From an uncultured Clostridia bacterium (GTDB lineage Bacteria; Bacillota; Clostridia; TANB77; CAG-508), in assembly GCA_948678575.1 (NCBI GenBank), contig CAPPGO010000001.1:213904-277903 (forward strand): a stretch of 64,000 bases of DNA. The letters run 5' to 3'. Both the position numbers and the translations under genes were made by a program. The notes under the pieces are model-generated. The model searched no databases. It saw only the letters and a list, made by a program, of their open reading frames with translations, and was not told the DNA's origin. Shown piece after piece: positions 1-8,233 of the stretch. Within the stretch, counting starts at the first letter, position 1. Each line of letters opens with the position of its first letter.

Positions 1-1423
1 TTAAGTTAGATTCTAATCCTTGGAATCCTTCTATTCCTGATAAATCATAAATTCTCTTATCATTTAAAATCAAAGAAGTTATTTTATTTACTATATTTAA
101 ATCAGTTATTACTAATGCTTGTGGTTCATTATATGCATCAACATATAAATTTCTACAAGTTGTATTGATGTGTGGAACTTTTATTTTTCTTTTTGTTGTA
201 ACATTTCCACTATTATCTGGTGATGAAACATCTACTGCTTCATATGGTAATACATAATATTCTCCTGTTGCCAAATCTCTAATTGAAGCTTCTCCACCTT
301 CTGGATTAAATCCATTTATTTCATAGATTGCTGTACCATCAATACTTAAAGTTGCTTTTGATCCACTTACTGTGTACTCACATAAATCATAATAGATTTC
401 TCCATCACTTGTTGATTCATATTTATAACTTTCTAGATTTGGATTAATTTCTTGATTTTTTGTTAATTGGTCTTTTACTGCAAAATATAAATTTCTATCT
501 TTTAATATAACAGCATCTGTATCTGCTAAGTGAACAATATAATAAATTGTGAATATACTATCTTTTAATATGTTCTTTGATGCTGGGTTATTAATATAAG
601 AATCTGGATTTATATCTTTAATAGTAATTTCTAATTTAATTAAACCTTCATAAGGTATATATGTTCCAGTTGTACTTTCGTAACCAACTTGAATTTCAAA
701 TTCATTATCATCTGCTGTAACTGGATTTGGTATGCTACTACTTACTATATATGGATAAGTACTTGCAGAATTTCTGCTAGAAGCTGAATACCCTGTTACA
801 AACCATTCTGCTTTTAAATAACCTTTATTAGTTATTTCGCCTTTATTTGCAATACCTGCTAATTCTAAAATTTGAGGTAATGAAAAAGTTTCTCTTGTTT
901 TTTGTTCTTCAAGATCTACTTCAACATCAACAACAGCCTTTGCAGATTGACTGCTTAAATTGATTGCATTTGTATCTAACGCTAATAATCTCATTATAAG
1001 TGGTTCAATTGCACTTACATCTTTAATATTATTAGAAGAAAGATCTAGGTAACTTAAATTTGCTAAGCTATTTAATACCTCTAAATTACTTTTTTCTGTT
1101 AAATTGTTTGCAGATAAAATTAAGCTTTTTACATTTCCAAAAAATTCAATTCCTGAAATGTTGCTTATTCCTTTTTCTTTTAAAGAAATAGTTTCAATAC
1201 TATTTAATACTGATGATGACATTCCAATAGTATGCTCAACATCATTGTATGTAGCACTAACTCCTTGTTCTTTGAAGTAGGCTTTTAGACCATTATATAG
1301 GTCAGTATTGAAGGTCATTTTTGTTGCTGAATCCTCAGCAGCAAATACTTCCACTACTGGAAGAAAGCTACTGAATAACATTACTGCAATTAATGTTATT
1401 ACGATTAATGTTTTCCTTCTCAT
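1..1423 (-). CDS. Internalin-like leucine-rich-repeat surface protein (C-terminus beyond window)
   Basis: The reading frame is open from an ATG at 1423 to the window edge, giving about 474 residues without a stop. The start follows a CAGGGAGG ribosome binding site. Residues 1-29 form a signal peptide (MRRK, hydrophobic core, then VEVFAAED). Roughly residues 60-150 show internalin-type repeats, for example LSYLDLSSNNIKDVSAIEPL, and a second LRR block begins at the window edge (ITSLILNDKRIYDLSGIEGF). The middle looks like a beta-rich Ig-like region. In this family such proteins are exported and bind host or matrix ligands; that role is inferred here. The gene has its own promoter and shares an upstream element with the giant surface-protein operons, so it may belong to the same regulon. 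The C-terminal anchor cannot be seen. Confidence 0.8.
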   Translation of the reverse strand, partial: MRRKTLIVITLIAVMLFSSFLPVVEVFAAEDSATKMTFNTDLYNGLKAYFKEQGVSATYNDVEHTIGMSSSVLNSIETISLKEKGISNISGIEFFGNVKSLILSANNLTEKSNLEVLNSLANLSYLDLSSNNIKDVSAIEPLIMRLLALDTNAINLSSQSAKAVVDVEVDLEEQKTRETFSLPQILELAGIANKGEITNKGYLKAEWFVTGYSASSRNSASTYPYIVSSSIPNPVTADDNEFEIQVGYESTTGTYIPYEGLIKLEITIKDINPDSYINNPASKNILKDSIFTIYYIVHLADTDAVILKDRNLYFAVKDQLTKNQEINPNLESYKYESTSDGEIYYDLCEYTVSGSKATLSIDGTAIYEINGFNPEGGEASIRDLATGEYYVLPYEAVDVSSPDNSGNVTTKRKIKVPHINTTCRNLYVDAYNEPQALVITDLNIVNKITSLILNDKRIYDLSGIEGFQGLESNL

Positions 1424-1459
1424 AAATAAAATCCTCCCTGAAAATAATTCATTAGCTAT

Positions 1460-1487
1460 ATAATAGCATTTTAGATTTTTTTTTCAA
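1460..1487 (-). promoter_or_regulatory. Candidate sigma-A promoter of the LRR gene
   Basis: On the minus strand a TTGAAA box (1482-1487) and a TATTAT box (1460-1465) are 16 bp apart, about 37 bp upstream of the ATG. AT-richness makes chance matches common, so this is only a candidate. Confidence 0.4.
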
Positions 1488-1527
1488 TAGGTGATTTTTG
1501 GAGTTTTTGGAAATCATTCTCAAAATA

Positions 1528-1581
1528 TTTACGGAACTACATTTGCCAAGTTTTAAAAAAACTTTATTAAATTTTAATTAC
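1528..1581 (-). promoter_or_regulatory. Bipartite upstream element, copy 1
   Basis: On the + strand TTTACGGAA (1528-1536) is followed by TTAAATTTTAATTAC (1567-1581). The same two boxes, 53-54 bp from outer edge to outer edge, occur at 20339-20393 and 34736-34790, each upstream of a surface-protein transcription unit. Its position upstream of the candidate -35 box suggests activator or repressor binding; the binding protein is unknown. Confidence 0.45.
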
Positions 1582-1640
1582 ATTTTTTATTGTTTTTTCC
1601 ACTTTTCTTACGAAACCAGTGGATTGCAGAAAAAAATAAA

Positions 1641-1668
1641 AGCAGAAAATCTTTAAAAATTTTCTACT
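1641..1668 (-). terminator. Intrinsic terminator after tatD
   Basis: A 10-bp stem (AGTAGAAAAT with ATTTTCTGCT, read on the minus strand, one G-U pair) is followed by a T-rich run (TTTATTTTTTT). It lies 2 bp past the tatD stop codon. Confidence 0.75.
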
Positions 1669-1670
1669 TT

Positions 1671-2436
1671 TTATATATTAAATATAGTATTTGCATTTTC
1701 ATAAGTAATTTTTGCCACTTCTTCCAATGTAATTCCATGTATCTTTGCAATTCTTTCAGCTACTAATTTTACTTTTGAAGAATCGTTTCTTGTACCTCTA
1801 AATGGCTCTGGTGTAAGATATGGACTATCTGTTTCTATAAGTAATCTATTCATTGGAACAAGAGGTACTACTACATCTGATTTTGCATTTTTAAAAGTAA
1901 TATTTCCACTAAATGATATATAAAATCCTAATTCTAATCCACTTTTTATAAGTTCTTGATTTAGTGGGCAACAGTGGAAAATTCCTTTATTGTTCACAGG
2001 ATATTCTTTCAATATTTGAATAGTATCAACTGCTGCATCTCTTGTATGTATAACTATTGGCAAATTTAACCTATTTGCTATTTCTATTTGCTTTATAAAT
2101 AATTCTTTTTGTAATTCTTTGTTTTCTTTATTCCAATAATAATCTAATCCTATTTCGCCTATTGCAACTATTTTTTCATCTTTTGCAATTTCTTCTATTT
2201 GCATTAACTTTTCTTTTGAAAAATCTTCTATATCATTTGGCGAAATACCGTGCTGTCGCATATATAAAATCATTTTCTTTTGCAATTTTTAAAGCCAATT
2301 TACTTTTTTCTAAATTATATCCTACACAAGTTAATCTTGTTATATTTTCCTCATTATATAATTTATTTAAAATTTCAACTCTATCATTTTCAAATTTTTC
2401 ATCATTATAATGAGCATGTGAATCAAAAAATTCCAT
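1671..2436 (-). pseudogene. tatD: TatD-family metal-dependent hydrolase, single-base frameshift
   Basis: Two overlapping frames together make one complete TatD protein of about 255 residues. The upstream frame (2436-2233) has DSHAHYND, the HxH metal motif. The downstream frame (stop at 1671) has GEIGLDYY, VIHTRDA, FHCC and ETDSPYLTPEPFRG, all family metal or active-site motifs. The upstream frame reads YATA and then runs to a stop; dropping one base at about 2250 restores YATAGISPND, matching the family pattern YATVGIHPND. TatD proteins act as 3'-5' exo/deoxyribonucleases in DNA quality control. The ATG sits directly next to the acpS stop, so the two are co-transcribed. Every key residue on both sides is intact, so an assembly or sequencing error, or a very recent mutation, is more likely than an old pseudogene. 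Confidence 0.85.
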
Positions 2437-2808
2437 TCAATTCTCCTTATATATTGCTATTACATTTGCAACTGCATAAGTTTTGCAATGTGAAATACTA
2501 ATATCTATATCTTCTAAATTTGAAATTTCCGTAGATAAAAATACTTTTGGCTTTCCATTCTCATCATTTAAAACCTCAAAATCTTTCCATGTATATTGGC
2601 TACCAATTCTAGTACTTAATGCTTTAAAAATAGCTTCTTTTGCAGCGAATCTTGCTGCATAATGTTGATATTTTTGTGCCTTTCGGCTTTCACAATATTC
2701 AATTTCTTTTTTTGTATAAATTGTATTTAAAAATCTTTCACCAATACTCTCAATACTTGATTTTACCCTATCTATTTCAATAATATCAGTTCCACATGAA
2801 ATTTTCAT
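2437..2808 (-). CDS. acpS: Holo-[acyl-carrier-protein] synthase
   Basis: This 123-residue protein has the normal length of AcpS, which transfers the 4'-phosphopantetheine arm of CoA to a serine on acyl carrier protein to start fatty-acid synthesis. The N-terminal GTDIIEIDRV carries the Mg-binding Asp and RFAAKEAIFKAL carries the conserved Glu/Lys; ISHCKTYAVANVIA forms the last strand. The ATG follows an AAAGGA-type site. It is the upstream gene of a pair with tatD, and no spacer separates its stop codon from the tatD start. Confidence 0.95.
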   Translation of the reverse strand: MKISCGTDIIEIDRVKSSIESIGERFLNTIYTKKEIEYCESRKAQKYQHYAARFAAKEAIFKALSTRIGSQYTWKDFEVLNDENGKPKVFLSTEISNLEDIDISISHCKTYAVANVIAIYKEN

Positions 2809-2836
2809 TTTTTTATTCCTTTTTAGTTATTTTATA

Positions 2837-4096
2837 TTAAGATAGCAAATACATTAAAAATAATATGTTTACTGTATTAAATATTAAAGAAAAAATAAGT
2901 AAAATAATAATTATTGAATAATATGAATTATTTTTTTCAATATTTAAGTCTTTATAAATAACTTCATACTTTGTTTTAATTTCTTCATATAACTCATCTA
3001 ATTCCAAAGTTTTCTTTATTGTTTTATAATATAGGCTACCAGTATCATCAAGAGTTATTTCTTTTTCCCAAATCTGTTTTGTAAAATTTATAAATTTCAC
3101 ACGCATTTTTGATATTTTTTCATATTCCTTAAAATCTGAATTTAGTCGCTTTAAAAACATTTTTTGATATAAAGTTAATATATAAGTGTAAAAATATTCA
3201 TTTTCATATTGATATGGGAGCTTTGTATAATTAAAAGTATCTATTCCTGAACATATCATATTTACTGAACTATTAGTAAGTGCTATTTTTGAATACTTAA
3301 ATTTTTCTATAATATGTAAATTTTGCTCTATATTTGTCTTATTAAAATCTGATAAATATTGTCTAGGTAAACAATTAGCATATTTATAAAACTCATTTTC
3401 TATATTAAAAAATTCATTTTTTTCATTCCATCTATCACTTTCAATACAAACATAAGAATATACAAAAAAGTTTGAATTTGCCAATTCTTCATTGTTATTA
3501 GTTACTTTTTTTTCATATATTCCAGTAATTTGCGAAATAAGTTCTGATATATCTTTTACATCGTTAAAAATATCAGTTTGAATTTTTATGTTTTCAAAAT
3601 CTTTAAGTGAAGAAAATTCTGAATTTATACTTTTAAATCTATAATTAAAATCTAATAAATCTGAAAAATCTTCATTTCCTTCTAGATGTGTTTTAATTGC
3701 TAAAAAACATATTCCTGTATTAAAACATATAATTTGTATTTTTGCTATATTAAAGAATATACCATCTTCTTCTCCCATTTTACCTTGTATGTCTTCTGAT
3801 AAATTATAATCAAAACAAGCAACATACTGTTTTGATACAATTTTACTTTTAGCTTCTTTTGAGAGATTATTAAAATCTTTTAATTTTTGACCTCTAAGTT
3901 CAAAAGTTGGAAAAGCATAATTTCTAATTTGAGGTAAAAAATAATTATAAATATCTAAATCTTTTTCTTTTTGAAATATCTTGAAACTACACTTTTTATC
4001 TTTAAAAAGTTTCAAGATATATTTATCATATCTAGTTTCATCCACAATATATGGATGTATAAAATATGTATATTGATATTTTGTCTTTAGTTCCAA
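2837..4096 (-). CDS. Membrane-anchored protein of unknown function (419 aa)
   Basis: I do not recognise a family with confidence. The start is a TTG at 4096 with a GGAAGG site 8 bp upstream; no better ATG exists in frame near it. The first 370 residues are soluble-looking, mixed alpha/beta and lysine/aspartate-rich with no signal peptide. The C-terminus has one or two tightly spaced hydrophobic helices (SYYSIIIILLIFSLIFNTVN, then ILFLMYLL), so the bulk is probably cytoplasmic and tail-anchored. The layout, with a large N-terminal domain, helical segment and C-terminal membrane hairpin, is reminiscent of CorA-like proteins, but the GMN signature is absent. It starts 21 bp after the WG-repeat gene and is probably its operon partner. 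Confidence 0.6.
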   Translation of the reverse strand: MELKTKYQYTYFIHPYIVDETRYDKYILKLFKDKKCSFKIFQKEKDLDIYNYFLPQIRNYAFPTFELRGQKLKDFNNLSKEAKSKIVSKQYVACFDYNLSEDIQGKMGEEDGIFFNIAKIQIICFNTGICFLAIKTHLEGNEDFSDLLDFNYRFKSINSEFSSLKDFENIKIQTDIFNDVKDISELISQITGIYEKKVTNNNEELANSNFFVYSYVCIESDRWNEKNEFFNIENEFYKYANCLPRQYLSDFNKTNIEQNLHIIEKFKYSKIALTNSSVNMICSGIDTFNYTKLPYQYENEYFYTYILTLYQKMFLKRLNSDFKEYEKISKMRVKFINFTKQIWEKEITLDDTGSLYYKTIKKTLELDELYEEIKTKYEVIYKDLNIEKNNSYYSIIIILLIFSLIFNTVNILFLMYLLS

Positions 4097-4117
4097 GATA
4101 ATTCCTTCCTTTGTAAT

Positions 4118-5644
4118 TTATTTTGTATATATATTAATGTTAGTATTTTCATCTATGTGCCATTGTTCGATAAAATCGATGTATAAATTATTATCTAAAT
4201 TTACACTAGGTTTTAAACATATTGAACCGTCTGATTTTAAACTTCCCCATACTCCGCCTTGTTTTACAGCAGAATATCCATAATCATTTTGTTCTGTTGC
4301 ATCATCATATATACAATCTACTATTCTTTCACCATTTTTATTTTCATAACCATATTTTCCATTTTCTTTTATAAGGAATAATGTGTGTGATGGCATTACT
4401 TCTTGCGCTTTCTTCTCTTCAAATTGGAAATTATAATATTTGTAATCATCATTTACTCTAATTCTAATATAACCTTTTTCTGTATTTATTTCTGAAATAA
4501 TAACCTCAGAAAGTACAATTTTTAAATCTTTATCTATTATATCTGTTTTAAAGTTTTCTCCATCTGCTTCTATAAAATTAGCTACTTTTCTATATGCCAT
4601 ATCTGAATATTTAAAATCAAGTACAGTTTCATTTCCAATTTTTACTAAACCAAATTTATCGCCTTTTTTTGCAATATAAGTTTTATCAAATGAGACAGAT
4701 AAATAATCATATTCACAAGGTATTTGAGAATTTCCAGAAGTATCTATAACTCCATATTTATCATTATTTTTAATAACTATATATTCTCCATCAATTGATA
4801 CAACTTCTGAAAATCCACTAGTTAATACATCTTCACCTGATTTATTTATTATTTTATCTTTTCCACCCTCAGTTACAACATACATTTCGTTACTTGCAAC
4901 ATTATATATTTTGTCATATTTGCATTCCAAAATTTGTTTTTTGTCTGTTGTTATAACTCCAAAAAATGAATTATCTTTATTTTTAACAATATATCCATTT
5001 TCGTATGTATTTCCTAGACTTGAAATTTCAGCATATCCAGCTTCTATTATTACTTCACCTAAACTATTATTAACTAATCCAAGAAGTCCATCTTTCTCTA
5101 CAATAATACTTTTTTCTATTCCAGGCATTGCATAGATTTTATCATATTCTGCTGGTACTATTTCTTTTCCTGCAAAATTGATTAATCCCCATTTTCCATC
5201 TTTTTTATATTTTAATATTTCTTTTTCATACCAAATATTGTTATTATCATAATTTTCAATAGCTTCAACTAATTCATAATTAGTTAAGATTTCTTTTCCT
5301 TTTTCGTTTAAAATTCTAGTTTTATGTTCTCCTGTTTCATAATTTACATCATAAGTACATATAAATAAATCTTTATTTTTATCTGGAATAACTATCATTT
5401 CATCTTGATTTGTTTCTAATATTGTGCTTCCATTATTGTCCACAACACCCCATTTATTATTTTCAAAAACAGTAAAATAAGTAGTAGGAGATGCAACCTC
5501 TCCTTTAATTTCTGTTGTTGTTAATAAATTTTTAAGTGAAATTATAAACATTACAAATACTGCTATTGCAATCAATGTAGCAAGTACCTTTTTTATATTT
5601 AACTTAGGCTTTTCATCGTATCTTTTTCCTCTGGCTTTGCTCAT
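4118..5644 (-). CDS. WG-repeat protein with N-terminal membrane anchor
   Basis: The 508-residue product starts at an ATG behind GGAGG. Residues 20-41 form a transmembrane helix (VLATLIAIAVFVMFIISL), after a basic stretch, so most of the protein is outside the membrane. The rest is a series of about eight WG-type beta repeats, recognisable by KWGVVDNNG, KWGLINFAGKEIVPAEYDKI, FFGVITTDKKQILECKYDKI, KYGVIDTSGNSQIPCEYDYL, KFGLVKIGN, KYGYENKNGERIVDCIYDD and VWGSLKSDG. Such repeats are common in surface or cell-envelope proteins of Firmicutes; the biochemical role is unknown. It leads a two-gene operon with the 419-residue tail-anchored protein. Confidence 0.8.
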   Translation of the reverse strand: MSKARGKRYDEKPKLNIKKVLATLIAIAVFVMFIISLKNLLTTTEIKGEVASPTTYFTVFENNKWGVVDNNGSTILETNQDEMIVIPDKNKDLFICTYDVNYETGEHKTRILNEKGKEILTNYELVEAIENYDNNNIWYEKEILKYKKDGKWGLINFAGKEIVPAEYDKIYAMPGIEKSIIVEKDGLLGLVNNSLGEVIIEAGYAEISSLGNTYENGYIVKNKDNSFFGVITTDKKQILECKYDKIYNVASNEMYVVTEGGKDKIINKSGEDVLTSGFSEVVSIDGEYIVIKNNDKYGVIDTSGNSQIPCEYDYLSVSFDKTYIAKKGDKFGLVKIGNETVLDFKYSDMAYRKVANFIEADGENFKTDIIDKDLKIVLSEVIISEINTEKGYIRIRVNDDYKYYNFQFEEKKAQEVMPSHTLFLIKENGKYGYENKNGERIVDCIYDDATEQNDYGYSAVKQGGVWGSLKSDGSICLKPSVNLDNNLYIDFIEQWHIDENTNINIYTK

Positions 5645-5732
5645 TTAAAAACCTCCAAATTTTCTATTTAAAATATTATTATACATTTCTACTATATCAT
5701 ATTTCCGTAGTAAAATACAATACCATAAAAAG

Positions 5733-5760
5733 AAAAATAGACGAAAATTCGCCTATTTTT
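5733..5760 (-). terminator. Intrinsic terminator of spoIIE
   Basis: A 13-bp stem (AAAAATAGGCGAA with TTCGTCTATTTTT, 2-nt loop, one G-U pair) overlaps the spoIIE stop codon and is followed on the minus strand by TCTTTTT. Confidence 0.7.
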
Positions 5761-8035
5761 TCTTTATTATTTTTGCAACTATAACAGTTATATCATCACC
5801 TGCAACTCCATAATTATTGTCTATTGCTTCTGCTAAAAGCATATCTGATATTTTCTGTACATTGTTTGTATTTATTTTTCTCAAAAAGTCTTCAATCCAA
5901 TCTTTTTGGAATTCTTCCTTAGAATCTAACAAACCATCACTACAAATAAGAACTATATCTCCATCTGAAACTGGTACTATTTTTTCTTTCAAATTTACAT
6001 CTAAGCCTACGCCTATTGGCATTTCTTCTGATTTTATTATCGAAATGTTCTTTTTATTTTTAATATATGTATTGCAAGCACCATTTTTAATTAAACTTAA
6101 ATTTCCTTCATATAAATCTAATACACACATATCTAGTGTAGCAAATTCATCTTCTGCTGTTTTTAAACTTAAAGTGCTATTTATAAGTTTAACAGATTGC
6201 TCTTTTTCAAAACCTGTTTGTAAAAGTTTTTTTAGTTTTGTAATTACTAATTTACTATTTTCTCTTGCCTTAGCACCTGTTCCCATTCCATCACTAATAG
6301 CTAAAATATATTTTCCATCATCTAATCTCATTTGCAAGTTACAATCACCAGAAGCTTCGCTATCATCTTTTGATATTTTAGAACTTCCTACTTGCATTAT
6401 AAATTTATCTTCTGTTGAATATGTTTGTACATATTCCCCTGTTTCCACATTTCTTCTATCTTTTTGAAAAGACATTTTGCTTCCAATTGTTTTAGAAATT
6501 AAATCAGATATATTTGCAATTTTACTTTTTTCTCTTAAAGTTGTATCTTTTATATCTAATTTGATTTCCACAATGTATTTTCCATTTTTTACCTGTCTTA
6601 TATTAGCTTTTTCTATTGGAATATTTTTTCCAGATAATATTTTTTCCAGCTCTTTTTCCTTTTTGACAATTTTTTCATCCTTTTTTTGAGAAACTTTTTC
6701 TATGCATACATCTACCGCTTTTGCTACTTCCTTAGCAACTTCAACCATTTTTTTATTTGCTTTTTTATTTTCATTTATTTTAATATTTTCAATTTGTATA
6801 ATTTTATATGCTCTGTTTGATACTTTAATTACTTCTCTTAAATCATCTTTTATTTTTTGATCTTGCACTAAAATATAATTATTATTTCTTTTAAAGATAT
6901 CCACAAGATCATCTTCTAATATAATATCATTATGCTCTAATACATCAAATATATTTCTTATAATGTCACTTTCCGCAAGGATTAGCTCATCATAAAAAAT
7001 ATTTTCTTGTATTTCTTCTAAATTTTCAAAAAATGCTTCTTCATATTTTTCATATTTTTGACTTTCTTGTTTGTCCACATCTATTTCTGTAAAGTTTTCT
7101 TCAATTGTTTCTTTAAGTCCTTCTAATTCTGTAACAATATCTTTATTTTCTGTAAGTCTTGTTTCACCCTTATTATCTAACATCTTAGTTCTGCTAAATA
7201 TTTTATATAAATCCATTTTCTTAAAATTACTTAGTACTCCTACTAAAAATGCTGGTGCTACAAATACTATAATATTACTTAAATCAAAAGCTTGTACAAA
7301 ACATAACATTATTCCTGCAAGCAAAGCTGTTGCTATTCCTGCAAGCATTCCTTTTTGCCAACCTAATATTATTATTAAGAACATACCTACAATACTTGAT
7401 ATTGTTAATTTATCTATAATATTGTTATTAAAAAATGACAATGCAAGAACTATTATTGCTATACCAGATGCTGTTTCTTCAATAGTAAATACTTTTTTAA
7501 TATTAAAATCTTTTATTATAATAATTCCATTTACAAAAATTTTATAAAAAACATACAAAATTCCACCTGTAACACCTGCTGAAAATAAATCTGATACCCA
7601 GATATCACTTCCCCAATTTTTAATGATTTTACATATAATATAAGCCCAAAATAATCTACTTCCTGTTTTATATATTTCGTTTCTTTCTTCTACACAAACC
7701 TTAGGTTTAAATAGCATTATTAATACGAAATATACAATTGAAAGCCAAAATACATTTGCAAACTCTCCACTGCCTAATGATATAGCTGTGCCTAATAAGC
7801 TTGATATATACACCAAAAAAATTGGAACTGTACTTCCTAAGCAAGCTGCTACCATTGCAATCCCTAGCGGAATATATACATCTTTAACAGTAATCATTGA
7901 TACTAAAAATGTTAAAACATATATTACAATATTTTGAATTTTGAATAATTCTTTGTAAATTTTAATAAATTTTGAATTATTTTTAACATTTTCATTTACA
8001 TTTTGCATTGTTTCTTCTGCAATATTTTGAAACAT
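5753..8035 (-). CDS. spoIIE: Stage II sporulation protein E, PP2C-type phosphatase
   Basis: This 760-residue protein has the SpoIIE layout: about ten membrane helices in residues 30-285 (IVIYVLTFLVSMITVKDVYI onward), a charged, coiled central region (290-550), and a C-terminal PP2C domain (about 555-758). The phosphatase motifs are ISDGMGTGAKA, VLICSDGLLD and GDDITVIVAK, which carry the metal-binding aspartates. In spore formers SpoIIE dephosphorylates the anti-anti-sigma SpoIIAA to switch on sigma-F in the forespore and interacts with the polar septum. The ATG follows GAGGTGG. The gene stands alone between two terminators. Length is slightly under the usual 800-830. Confidence 0.92.
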   Translation of the reverse strand: MFQNIAEETMQNVNENVKNNSKFIKIYKELFKIQNIVIYVLTFLVSMITVKDVYIPLGIAMVAACLGSTVPIFLVYISSLLGTAISLGSGEFANVFWLSIVYFVLIMLFKPKVCVEERNEIYKTGSRLFWAYIICKIIKNWGSDIWVSDLFSAGVTGGILYVFYKIFVNGIIIIKDFNIKKVFTIEETASGIAIIVLALSFFNNNIIDKLTISSIVGMFLIIILGWQKGMLAGIATALLAGIMLCFVQAFDLSNIIVFVAPAFLVGVLSNFKKMDLYKIFSRTKMLDNKGETRLTENKDIVTELEGLKETIEENFTEIDVDKQESQKYEKYEEAFFENLEEIQENIFYDELILAESDIIRNIFDVLEHNDIILEDDLVDIFKRNNNYILVQDQKIKDDLREVIKVSNRAYKIIQIENIKINENKKANKKMVEVAKEVAKAVDVCIEKVSQKKDEKIVKKEKELEKILSGKNIPIEKANIRQVKNGKYIVEIKLDIKDTTLREKSKIANISDLISKTIGSKMSFQKDRRNVETGEYVQTYSTEDKFIMQVGSSKISKDDSEASGDCNLQMRLDDGKYILAISDGMGTGAKARENSKLVITKLKKLLQTGFEKEQSVKLINSTLSLKTAEDEFATLDMCVLDLYEGNLSLIKNGACNTYIKNKKNISIIKSEEMPIGVGLDVNLKEKIVPVSDGDIVLICSDGLLDSKEEFQKDWIEDFLRKINTNNVQKISDMLLAEAIDNNYGVAGDDITVIVAKIIKKK

Positions 8036-8063
8036 CCTTAACCACCTCTTACTTTCTTAAAAT

Positions 8064-8097
8064 AATATACCTTTTAATAAATAGATTTTTTTGTCAA
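8064..8097 (-). promoter_or_regulatory. Candidate long-spacer promoter of spoIIE
   Basis: On the minus strand TTGACA (8092-8097) and TATATT (8064-8069) are 22 bp apart, which is too far for a normal sigma-A promoter. It equals the 21-22 bp spacing known for the Spo0A-activated spoIIG and spoIIE promoters of Bacillus. A perfect 0A box (TGTCGAA) is not visible; the complement of the -35 region reads TTTGTCAAT. Confidence 0.4.
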
Positions 8098-8191
8098 TTT
8101 AAGCACACTATTTTAAAAAGTTTTCTACAATTTGTGATAATTTATAACATTGACATTTTATTACACTTTTTGGCAAAAAACAATAGCAAAA

Positions 8192-8224
8192 AAGAAACTT
8201 CTAGATTTTTTCTAGAAGTTTCTT
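8192..8224 (-). terminator. Terminator of the first giant surface-protein operon
   Basis: A perfect 14-bp stem (AAGAAACTTCTAGA with TCTAGAAGTTTCTT) with a 5-base loop lies 9 bp past the stop of the 2286-residue gene and is followed on the minus strand by TTTTGC. Confidence 0.85.
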
Positions 8225-8233
8225 CCATTTAGT

